Shown here: positions 1 through 5,352 of the stretch, piece after piece | How the letters are laid out: each line of letters starts with the position of its first letter | Numbering within the stretch: position 1 is the stretch's first letter | Origin: Marinagarivorans sp. UBA5870 | GTDB lineage: Bacteria > Pseudomonadota > Gammaproteobacteria > Pseudomonadales > Cellvibrionaceae | Assembly: GCA_002432555.1 (NCBI GenBank) | Contig: DJFO01000255.1 | Span: forward strand, 1,054-6,405 | DNA: 5,352 nt | Direction: 5' to 3' | Notes under the pieces: generated by a model | What the model was told of the DNA's origin: nothing | What the model saw: only the letters and a program-made list of their open reading frames with translations | Databases searched by the model: none | Translations under genes and position numbers: made by a program

Positions 1-1838
1 GCGACGAACACAACGTGACCTTCACGTTTGACGTGGAGATCGATGAATCCGGTGGGCAGGGTTGCGTCTTGCGCGTTCTGGATCAGGTGGACAAAAACCA
101 TGACCAGGCTGTCTAGGTCCCCCTTCACCCGCACTTCCGAGTGCTCGTTGCGCAGCGTGGGCAAGGGTTGTTCCTTTTGACAGCGTTTGATCGCTTCCAC
201 CAAAACCTCGTGCAGATTCAGTACTCGCACCCCTTCTGGCTCGTTCCGCTGGAGCTTGCGCAGAAGGTTATTCATGCGCGTCACGGAATTGTTGATCGTT
301 TGAATGGCGTCTTCGATAAAGGCCGGGTTATCTTTGTGCTTCTCCGCGTTCTTGACTACCAAGGACTGCTGCGCGATAAGATTTTTCAAGTCGTGCATTA
401 CGTAGGCGGCAAGCTTGTTAAAAGCGTCGAACTGGCGAGCCTCCGCGAGTTGTTCCGCCTGTTCGTGCCGCTCGAGGTAATTGGCCACTTGCCGGCCGAC
501 AGTTTTTAGCAGGTCCAGATCTTCCCAATTTAAAGAAGGATCGTTTTGCGGACTGGCCAACACCATAAAACCGATGAGATCGGATTCGTTCAATAAAGGA
601 AGGATCAACCAAATGTCGGCAATTTTTTTTGCCCACTCCGGAAGATATTCATTATTTTGCGACAGGGGATCCTGAGCGCCGGTCGAGGAAGGTAGGAAGA
701 CCCATTCCGATTGTTCCAGGGCTTGACTAAACGGACTGTCATCGGGTTCGATCGCCTCCAACACATTCATCGACATATGCTCTTGATGCACGGGTACCAG
801 CACTTTTCCGCGCCTCAACCACAGCGCACCACCGTTACTTTTGAAAATGGAAGCGACTGCGTCTATCGCTTGCCGATGCACCTCTTCCGGCGAGGTCGGT
901 TGCGACAGGCGCTCGATTAATTTCAGCCATTCGGTGCGGTAATCGTATTTGTGACTGAAGAGGTGTTTGTTAATGAGGACGGTGAGTTTCTCGCGCGTTT
1001 TGCGCGAGGCAAAGACCAAGGCGATCGAGATAACCGCGGCGGCTAACAACAGCGCGTAGACCACTGCGCCCCAGTCGCCGCCGTAGATGCGCACGTAATA
1101 GCCGCCGAGGGCGACGATTGCCAGCAGCGATCCCGCGAGGGTCAGTGAGGTGGTATAAAAAACCACCGGGCGTGAAAGTGATAGGCGGGCGTTCTGATCT
1201 TGCGTCTGATTCAGCGTTATGGCCGCGATGCCCATGAAAACGCTGGTCACAATTACAATGACCGCTCGAATCTGAAAAAATCCGGGGTTGAGTTCCGGTT
1301 GAACCAGGCTCTGAGAGAAAAAATAGACGTCGTAAATAAATATGGCTGCCAGATTCAGGCAAAGCAGTTTCAGCAGGCGGATGGTTTGGACATTACGATA
1401 AAGCTGTTCGACATTAAGTAGCGCGATAATCGAAAAAAGGATGCCCTGAAGCACCATGAAAACCTTATTCTCAAGCCACGGAGAGTGCAGGTAGGTGCTG
1501 AGTAAATTGAGGCCGAGAAGAGCCAAGCAAAAGCCATAAATGCCCGAAACATAAAAGCGCGGCAAGCAAGTGCGGCAATAGTGGCGAATCGTCTGGGTAG
1601 TGGCCATAATCCAGGCGCTGAAGTGGGCCGCTTCCGCAAGCATCAGTTGGCTCGCCGAGAAATCCAGCATACGTCCGAGGCCGATGTTCAACAGCCAGAG
1701 AGTCTGTATAGCGCTGGCGGCGACGAACGACCAATGAATGGTTTTACGAGGAAGCTGGCTGAGGAAAATCACCGTGGCTATAAAAGAAAGCAGGCTGGCA
1801 CTGATGTAGGCGACTTGCGTGACGCTGTCTATTTCCAT
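1..1838 (-). CDS. prsK: PEP-CTERM system sensor histidine kinase PrsK (3'-truncated by window edge)
   Basis: Inner-membrane sensor kinase, expected to autophosphorylate on His and pass the phosphate to PrsR, a sigma-54-dependent regulator of PEP-CTERM/exopolysaccharide genes. I translated 612 codons from the ATG at 1838 with no stop to the left edge. Residues 1-277 hold about eight or nine hydrophobic spans (roughly 8-28, 36-55, 97-116, 126-142, 156-176, 189-208, 225-246, 257-277, with a weaker one near 68-83). A basic stretch follows, then the HKYDYRTEWL segment (296-305) seen in PrsK proteins, a GAF-like region (about 310-455), the phosphoacceptor motif VMHDLKNLIAQQSL (His482) and the N-box HLIQNAQDAT (Asn588). 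The G boxes and C-terminus lie outside the window; I expect roughly 70-90 missing residues. The start is supported by AGGA six bases upstream. A CxxC (Cys88, Cys91) sits before the fourth span. The family call rests on the membrane-GAF-kinase order and the H-box wording, recognised from memory. Confidence 0.9.
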   Translation of the reverse strand, partial: MEIDSVTQVAYISASLLSFIATVIFLSQLPRKTIHWSFVAASAIQTLWLLNIGLGRMLDFSASQLMLAEAAHFSAWIMATTQTIRHYCRTCLPRFYVSGIYGFCLALLGLNLLSTYLHSPWLENKVFMVLQGILFSIIALLNVEQLYRNVQTIRLLKLLCLNLAAIFIYDVYFFSQSLVQPELNPGFFQIRAVIVIVTSVFMGIAAITLNQTQDQNARLSLSRPVVFYTTSLTLAGSLLAIVALGGYYVRIYGGDWGAVVYALLLAAAVISIALVFASRKTREKLTVLINKHLFSHKYDYRTEWLKLIERLSQPTSPEEVHRQAIDAVASIFKSNGGALWLRRGKVLVPVHQEHMSMNVLEAIEPDDSPFSQALEQSEWVFLPSSTGAQDPLSQNNEYLPEWAKKIADIWLILPLLNESDLIGFMVLASPQNDPSLNWEDLDLLKTVGRQVANYLERHEQAEQLAEARQFDAFNKLAAYVMHDLKNLIAQQSLVVKNAEKHKDNPAFIEDAIQTINNSVTRMNNLLRKLQRNEPEGVRVLNLHEVLVEAIKRCQKEQPLPTLRNEHSEVRVKGDLDSLVMVFVHLIQNAQDATLPTGFIDLHVKREGHVVFV

Positions 1839-1844
1839 TCTATT

Positions 1845-1848
1845 TCCT
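1845..1848 (-). promoter_or_regulatory. Ribosome binding site of prsK
   Basis: AGGA on the minus strand, separated by six bases from the ATG at 1838-1836. It is the clearest Shine-Dalgarno sequence in the window and fixes the prsK start; the encoded protein then begins with a short polar segment directly followed by the first membrane span. Confidence 0.7.
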
Positions 1849-1992
1849 ATGGCTGGTCACCGGCAGGAGGACCGAAAGTGCGGAGGACGCGCGGCTCATT
1901 AGGCTAGTGGAACTGCACGGGTCGGGACCGCAATCTCGAAAAATGCCTGGGGCAGGTTTCAGCGGGCGAAGATGACTCTGACAACGCGTTAG

Positions 1993-2001
1993 ATTGTAGC
2001 A
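1993..2001 (-). promoter_or_regulatory. Candidate extended -10 promoter for prsK
   Basis: On the minus strand the sequence reads TGCTACAAT, a TGn extended -10 joined to a 5-of-6 match to TATAAT. No convincing -35 hexamer is found 16-18 bases upstream, which is tolerated by extended -10 promoters. It lies in the 195-bp gap between the DUF1631 gene and prsK and would give a leader of roughly 150 bases. If used, prsK is transcribed at least partly independently of the upstream gene. Pattern match only. Confidence 0.35.
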
Positions 2002-2024
2002 GGAAGTTGAGTGGAATGAGGATC

Positions 2025-2046
2025 AGGCGCGCGTTAGGGCGCGCCT
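2025..2046 (-). repeat. GC-rich hairpin overlapping the DUF1631 stop codon
   Basis: AGGCGCGC (2025-2032) and GCGCGCCT (2039-2046) are perfect 8-base inverted repeats around a 6-base loop that contains most of the TAA stop codon of the DUF1631 gene. On the minus strand the bases after the stem are GATCCTCATTCC, with no T tract, so it is not a standard intrinsic terminator. It may instead stabilise the 3' end of the message or be a weak transcript boundary before prsK. Confidence 0.5.
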
Positions 2047-4376
2047 TCGCTGGTGAGATTGTTGACGACTTTGCCCATCATGCGGTCGAACAGCGGGCGC
2101 GTGTCGACCAGTTTGGCGCGGTTGAACTGCATGTCGTAAGCGAACTGCTTGCGGGTTTTTTCCAGCACTTTGAAGCCGAGGCGGTTAACAAAGATATAGG
2201 TGTCCGCATCGATCTTGGAAGCCAGCTTGCAGCGCAGTTTTTTGCCGGAGTCTTCGTCAAAGTATTCCAGCCACGTGCCTTCCGGCATATTCTTGGCCAT
2301 CTCGTAGTAGCCGGTCGCCAGTTCTTCATAACGCGCCTGTTGGCGTTCGACAGCCGTCATTTCGTCCCACGACTTGGGTGCGTTTTGACCCTTGCCGAGC
2401 GCCTCTTTCTGTTCGATGCTCAAAGGCGCGACGGTTTCCTGAATCTGCGGCGCCGTCGGCGCGATTTTCAAAGCGTCTTCCAGGGCAGCGACTTTGACCC
2501 TGCGCGCGTCCCGGTTGTCGATGGCCACTTCGAGGCCTTTCTCAATGCGGTCGAGAAGCTCCGGCAGGAGGCGTTCCCGCCGCTGCAGAGACCGCGTGTC
2601 CTCGTGGTCCTGGCAGATCCAAATCAGGTCGGAGACGGTCTGCTCGTTGGAGATCCAATCGGTGCTCTCCCCGCCATGTTTCAGGTGCGTGATCACCATG
2701 ACCTGCAACCAGTGAGATGTCAGAAAGCTGCGGACGAAGTCGGGCAGGTCGACATTTTTCAGCTTGTGATAGAGAGCCGTTTGGGCCGCGACGCGCGCCT
2801 GCTTGATCCGCGACTTCCCCGCCTCCGTTTGAGTGGTGCGTTGCTCGACGACGGTCGACTTGCGGCTCTCTTTTTCCACTAGCTCTTCCAACTCCGCTTG
2901 CAGCTCAGTGAAGATTCGGTCGTCCGCTTTGTACTGCCGGTTGAGGGATTGCACTATCTCCACCATCTTCCGGTAGATAGGATCCCGGTCGAGCGGTTTC
3001 GTGTTGTCGAAAGCAATCCCGATGCGGGTAATGCTGTTCACCAAAATGCGGGCGGGGTGCTGTGGATTGCTAAAGAAGGATCGATCGCGCAGGGCAACCT
3101 TCAAAATGGGTATCTGCAGGCGGCAGACCAATGACTGGATTTCGATTGGGAGCGCTTCGTCGGCCAACAACTGATCAAAAAACATGGCGACCAGGTTGAT
3201 GACATTTTCTTCGTTTTGCTCGAGCGCCTGGGGTTGTGTGGGATTCTTTTGCGCCAGGATCTGCTGGACCACATGCGACACTATGTTGCGCGGTTCGCTG
3301 GTGGCAAGTAGTTGATCGTAGGACGGCTGCGATTGCGTCAGCAGGCTCGCCAGTTCCGGAGCGGCCATGACAGGTCCGGGATTCGCCGTATAGATGTAAA
3401 TGGGGGCCCCCATGGCTGGCGCAGCGGTTGCGCCTGGAGCAGGGGAACCCATCCCAGAGATACCCGGCCCTGCAGCAGAGGCGTTGACAAATGCGGGAGC
3501 GGCTCCGCCAATAAAGGCGAAATTGCGCGCGGCAGCCATCAGCATGCTGAGAGCGTCGTAGCCCATCCGGAATTCCGAAATGGGAGCGAATGACGTGTTC
3601 TCTAGCTGGGCTGAACCGGTGACCGGCGCTGGGGCGGGCTGTGTACTTGCACCGCCGTGCACGATCTTGTTATCGAGATTTTTCGGGACCTTGGGCAGGA
3701 TGCCTGCGTCCATCAAGATCTGGTTCGCGTCGGCATAGACGTGGCCCAACTGTTTCAACACGTGTTTTTCAAACAGTTTATAGAGAATCAGTTTGGCTTT
3801 GATATTGATCTCGAGGGTTGCCTGGCAGGCGCTAATGAAAGCCTTCGTCAGCTGGTTCGGGTCCAGAGGGTTGTTGTCTTCATCGACCTCGATCTGGAGC
3901 AACAGGTGGTCCAGGCGCATGCCGAGTTCGTACAGCTCTTCTCGATAGATGTCGCGCGTCCGGCTGACCATATTGCTCCGGGCGAGATCCACTTCAAGGT
4001 CATCCCCGTCGACAATGGAAAGTTTGTTATCCCGCTCCTGTTCCCAATCATCGAACTCCGCCTGAGTATTGGCATCGATCAGGTCGCTGAAGTTTTGGTT
4101 GAGTGTGCGCAGGAACCGGTTGGCAATGCCTTCCCGGCGCACTCGGATCTCGCGCATGGCCTCGAAATAAAGGTTCTGTTCGTGGTTGCTGGAGGCCCGT
4201 TTCGACAAGTCGTAGAAAAGATCGTCGGTTGCGGAAAACAAGTGAGCCAAGAGTTGTTCGCAATGGGTCTGGCTGTGTTTTTGAATATGGGCGAGCAGCC
4301 GCGGCGGTTGAATGGGCTCGCGGCCGCGTTGGTTGATCAATTCCAAATGGCCAGGTTTTATCGGTTTGCGTGACAT
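2034..4376 (-). CDS. DUF1631 family protein, complete, with PilZ-like C-terminal domain
   Basis: Protein of 780 residues that I recognise as DUF1631, a proteobacterial family without established function; some older database entries label it thymidine phosphorylase, and I see nothing here to support that. No signal peptide or membrane span is visible, so it should be cytoplasmic. Residues 30-235 form a conserved helical block (EQNLYFEAMREIRVRR at 66-81 is a family hallmark). Residues 242-340 are a low-complexity Ala/Gly/Pro linker. A second helical block follows (350-480), then a charged, probably coiled-coil segment (about 480-540) and a third helical block (540-640). The C-terminus (about 698-770, starting GTWLEYF and including YIFVNRLGFKVLE) resembles a small PilZ-type beta barrel but lacks a clear RxxxR or D/NxSxxG. 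An in-frame TAG at 4388-4386 with no start codon in between fixes the ATG at 4376; its ribosome binding site is poor. It lies upstream of prsK on the same strand. Confidence 0.88.
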   Translation of the reverse strand: MSRKPIKPGHLELINQRGREPIQPPRLLAHIQKHSQTHCEQLLAHLFSATDDLFYDLSKRASSNHEQNLYFEAMREIRVRREGIANRFLRTLNQNFSDLIDANTQAEFDDWEQERDNKLSIVDGDDLEVDLARSNMVSRTRDIYREELYELGMRLDHLLLQIEVDEDNNPLDPNQLTKAFISACQATLEINIKAKLILYKLFEKHVLKQLGHVYADANQILMDAGILPKVPKNLDNKIVHGGASTQPAPAPVTGSAQLENTSFAPISEFRMGYDALSMLMAAARNFAFIGGAAPAFVNASAAGPGISGMGSPAPGATAAPAMGAPIYIYTANPGPVMAAPELASLLTQSQPSYDQLLATSEPRNIVSHVVQQILAQKNPTQPQALEQNEENVINLVAMFFDQLLADEALPIEIQSLVCRLQIPILKVALRDRSFFSNPQHPARILVNSITRIGIAFDNTKPLDRDPIYRKMVEIVQSLNRQYKADDRIFTELQAELEELVEKESRKSTVVEQRTTQTEAGKSRIKQARVAAQTALYHKLKNVDLPDFVRSFLTSHWLQVMVITHLKHGGESTDWISNEQTVSDLIWICQDHEDTRSLQRRERLLPELLDRIEKGLEVAIDNRDARRVKVAALEDALKIAPTAPQIQETVAPLSIEQKEALGKGQNAPKSWDEMTAVERQQARYEELATGYYEMAKNMPEGTWLEYFDEDSGKKLRCKLASKIDADTYIFVNRLGFKVLEKTRKQFAYDMQFNRAKLVDTRPLFDRMMGKVVNNLTSEGAP

Positions 4377-4398
4377 ATCTGCGCTCTAACTCACTTAA

Positions 4399-4472
4399 GG
4401 GTGCTCGGCCGTGAGCGTGGATCCACCCCTGACCCTATTGCAGTGGCTGTCGGCCGACCTAACTAACCGACC
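4399..4472 (-). repeat. Cluster of palindromes and repeats in the presumed DUF1631 leader
   Basis: Within 75 bases lie the 10-base palindromes GTGGATCCAC (4417-4426) and GTCGGCCGAC (4449-4458), a short hairpin GCTC/GAGC (4403-4406 with 4413-4416), a possible outer pairing of GGGTG with CACCC, and a direct repeat (CCGACC on the plus strand at 4454-4459 and 4467-4472, 13-base period). Together they could fold the 5' leader of the DUF1631 transcript or serve as operator sites. I do not recognise a known riboswitch. Confidence 0.35.
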
Positions 4473-4511
4473 ACCTGCCGATCCAGTGAAATTCGTTATT
4501 CCTGGGGCTTG

Positions 4512-4527
4512 AGCAAATTGTATTCCA
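4512..4527 (-). promoter_or_regulatory. Candidate sigma-54 (RpoN) promoter for the DUF1631 gene
   Basis: On the minus strand the sequence reads TGGAATACAATTTGCT. It has the invariant GG and GC pairs at the exact ten-base spacing of sigma-54 promoters and the TTGCT of the -12 element; in the -24 element TGG is kept but the following CAC is replaced by AAT. Start of transcription would be near 4501, giving a leader of about 125 bases. The same stretch also contains TACAAT, a possible sigma-70 -10 hexamer (4522-4517), but no -35 hexamer fits it. A sigma-54 promoter would need an activator such as PrsR; no binding site for it is recognised. Confidence 0.4.
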
Positions 4528-4576
4528 ACTCTCCGTCGCTCCCTGAGGGTCTGAGCGGCTTTGGAGATCTAACGGG

Positions 4577-4620
4577 CTAATAAAACGATCGGGGAGGGCC
4601 GAGCGGCGCGATTTTATTGG
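4577..4620 (-). terminator. Possible intrinsic terminator or A/T-flanked hairpin
   Basis: AATAAAA (4579-4585) and TTTTATT (4612-4618) are perfect inverted repeats flanking a GC-rich core. On the minus strand the core reads CGCTCGG, loop CCCTCC, CCGATCG (one mismatch in the stem) and is followed directly by TTTTATT, the shape of an intrinsic terminator. There is no minus-strand gene just upstream of it; it could stop antisense transcription coming from the trpG/pabA side before it enters the DUF1631 gene. Confidence 0.3.
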
Positions 4621-4703
4621 AGTCTCGTGGGCATTCCGCGATGAATTGCCCGATTGCGCCGATTGTGAAACAGACCTCGCTACTGACAATTCTAGACATA
4701 GCG

Positions 4704-4737
4704 CCGCCCCGTGTCGATTCTCCCAATGCGGGGGCGG
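4704..4737. repeat. GC-rich inverted repeat upstream of trpG/pabA
   Basis: CCGCCCC (4704-4710) and GGGGCGG (4731-4737) are perfect 7-base inverted repeats separated by 20 bases. On the plus strand the second arm is followed by AGAGCTTTTG, too weak a T run for a confident terminator. It lies some 60 bases upstream of the trpG -10 hexamer, so it could also be a protein-binding site. Function unknown. Confidence 0.3.
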
Positions 4738-4795
4738 AGAGCTTTTGTAAAGTGGGTCGACACGGATTGGGTCTGTGCGGACAATCTCTATTTCG

Positions 4796-4801
4796 TATAA
4801 T
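4796..4801 (+). promoter_or_regulatory. -10 hexamer of the trpG/pabA promoter
   Basis: A perfect TATAAT sits 26 bases before the ATG at 4828. Spacing predicts a transcription start near 4808 and a short leader of about 20 bases, leaving no room for a trp leader peptide or attenuator between this promoter and the gene. No good -35 hexamer is seen 16-18 bases upstream (the region reads roughly CTGTGC), so the promoter may need an activator or be modest in strength. Confidence 0.5.
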
Positions 4802-4827
4802 ACTGTTTTCGCGCGCTTGGTTGTGTC

Positions 4828-5352
4828 ATGTTGTTAATGGTGGATAACTACGACTCCTTTACCTATAACATCGTCCAATACCTCCGCGAGTTGGGCGCAG
4901 CTGTCAAAGTGATCCGCAATGATGAATGGAGCTTGGCGCAGGTGAGGGCAATGGCCCCGAGCCATATAGTCCTTTCACCGGGTCCTTCTACCCCGAATGA
5001 AGCCGGTATTTGCGTGCCCCTGTTGCGGCAGTTTGTTGGGCAGGTGCCGATCCTTGGGATTTGTCTCGGGCATCAATGCGTCGGTAGCGTCTTCGGTGCC
5101 CGCATTGTGCGGGCGGCGGAAGTCATGCATGGCAAAACGTCGCCGGTTCATCATGCTGGGGCGGGAATTTTTGCCGGCCTTCCCAGCCCCCTGACGGCAA
5201 CTCGGTATCATTCTCTGATCGTGGAGCGGGACACTCTGCCTGAAGTGCTCGAGATTACCGGTTGGACCGAGGAGGTTGACGGCTCTTGCAAGGAGATCAT
5301 GGGGCTGCGCCACAAGACTCACGCCGTAGAGGGGGTGCAGTTTCACCCTGAG
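4828..5352 (+). CDS. trpG: Anthranilate / aminodeoxychorismate synthase glutamine amidotransferase subunit (3'-truncated)
   Basis: Class I glutamine amidotransferase that hydrolyses glutamine and channels ammonia to its chorismate-using partner: TrpE for anthranilate (tryptophan) or PabB for aminodeoxychorismate (folate). The 175 codons present contain the N-terminal [19 protein letters not shown] typical of the family, the oxyanion loop [11 protein letters not shown] (50-60), the nucleophile motif GICLGHQ with Cys79, the [10 protein letters not shown] segment (100-109), RYHSL (126-130) and the catalytic dyad in GVQFHPE (His173, Glu175), where the window ends. Only about 15-20 residues should be missing of a usual ~190-200. 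The start at 4828 fits the family N-terminus; there is no in-frame start shortly upstream, and the ribosome binding site is weak. Many proteobacteria use one such protein for both pathways, so trpG and pabA cannot be told apart here; downstream genes (trpD, trpC or others) lie outside. Confidence 0.93.
   Translation, partial: MLLMVDNYDSFTYNIVQYLRELGAAVKVIRNDEWSLAQVRAMAPSHIVLSPGPSTPNEAGICVPLLRQFVGQVPILGICLGHQCVGSVFGARIVRAAEVMHGKTSPVHHAGAGIFAGLPSPLTATRYHSLIVERDTLPEVLEITGWTEEVDGSCKEIMGLRHKTHAVEGVQFHPE

Larger units (their letters stand above)
1839..2033. other. Intergenic region between the DUF1631 gene and prsK
   Basis: Non-coding gap of 195 bp between two genes of the same strand. It holds the prsK ribosome binding site, the candidate extended -10 element and a 7-base direct repeat (GGAGGAC on the plus strand at 1866-1872 and 1882-1888, 16-base period) of unknown meaning. 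I found no sigma-54 GG-N10-GC element here. The gap is long for a tightly coupled operon, so co-transcription of the two genes is possible but not shown. Confidence 0.7.
4377..4827. other. Divergent intergenic region between the DUF1631 gene and trpG/pabA
   Basis: A 451-bp stretch without a credible gene: the short open frames in it show no recognisable protein features. It must hold the promoters of both flanking, divergent genes. Visible elements are a sigma-54-like site for the minus strand (4512-4527), a TATAAT for the plus strand (4796-4801), a cluster of palindromes in the presumed DUF1631 leader (4399-4472), an A/T-flanked hairpin (4577-4620) and a GC-rich inverted repeat (4704-4737). 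Confidence 0.75.

Noticed and set aside
141..1907. Several short frames on both strands (for example 141-509, 970-1362, 1370-1639, 1581-1907)
   Set aside because: All overlap the continuous prsK frame, which carries the recognisable kinase motifs.
2007..2882. Plus-strand open frame of 291 codons
   Set aside because: It lies entirely antisense to the conserved DUF1631 coding frame and shows no recognisable domain; long antisense frames are common opposite GC-biased genes.
3657..4373. Plus-strand open frame of 238 codons
   Set aside because: Antisense to the best conserved N-terminal block of DUF1631; the protein reads like a complement shadow and has no ribosome binding site or known motif.
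4611..4616. TAAAAT on the minus strand as a sigma-70 -10 for the DUF1631 gene
   Set aside because: No -35-like hexamer is found 16-18 bases upstream, and the sequence is better explained as part of the A/T arms of the hairpin.
4683..4688. CTGACA as a -35 hexamer for a plus-strand promoter
   Set aside because: The position 17 bases downstream reads GCCCCG, so there is no partner -10 hexamer, and it is too far from the TATAAT at 4796.
4808..4827. trp leader peptide or attenuator before trpG
   Set aside because: The TATAAT at 4796 leaves only about 20 bases of leader, and no Trp-rich short frame is visible upstream.
4459..4847. Short frames in the divergent intergenic region (4459-4689 minus, 4617-4847 plus)
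   Set aside because: Composition is low in recognisable protein features, no ribosome binding site is convincing, and they run across the promoter and hairpin elements.
4975..5346. Minus-strand frame of 123 codons opposite trpG/pabA
   Set aside because: Shadow of the well-conserved amidotransferase frame.

Overview
The window looks like part of a proteobacterial chromosome, probably a gammaproteobacterium (a betaproteobacterium is possible), of moderate GC content. It carries an exosortase/PEP-CTERM type sensor kinase, a DUF1631 protein and a glutamine amidotransferase of the TrpG/PabA family. The genus cannot be named from this sequence alone. I see no transposase, integrase, tRNA, rRNA or CRISPR array.

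Layout. From the left edge to 1838 (minus strand) lies a 3'-truncated gene for a multi-membrane-span histidine kinase. Its membrane region, GAF-like region, HisKA motif around His482 and N-box around Asn588 match PrsK, the kinase of the XrtA/PEP-CTERM system. The frame stays open to the window edge; only the last part of the ATPase domain is missing. A 195-bp gap (1839-2033) holds a good ribosome binding site and a candidate extended -10 promoter for prsK. Next is a complete 780-codon DUF1631 gene (2034-4376, minus). A 451-bp non-coding region (4377-4827) then separates it from a divergent, 3'-truncated trpG/pabA gene on the plus strand (4828 to the right edge), which has a consensus TATAAT about 27 bases before its start codon.

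How it may work together. PrsK is expected to phosphorylate PrsR, a sigma-54-dependent activator usually encoded next to it, which here would lie beyond the left edge. The most interesting regulatory signal is a sigma-54-like -24/-12 element (GG-N10-GC) on the minus strand upstream of the DUF1631 gene. If real, it could place this uncharacterised protein under PrsK/PrsR/RpoN control and so in the exopolysaccharide/PEP-CTERM regulon; this is inference. The C-terminal ~75 residues of the DUF1631 protein look like a small beta-barrel of the PilZ type but lack clear c-di-GMP-binding motifs. The trpG/pabA gene looks unrelated to the other two and is transcribed away from them.
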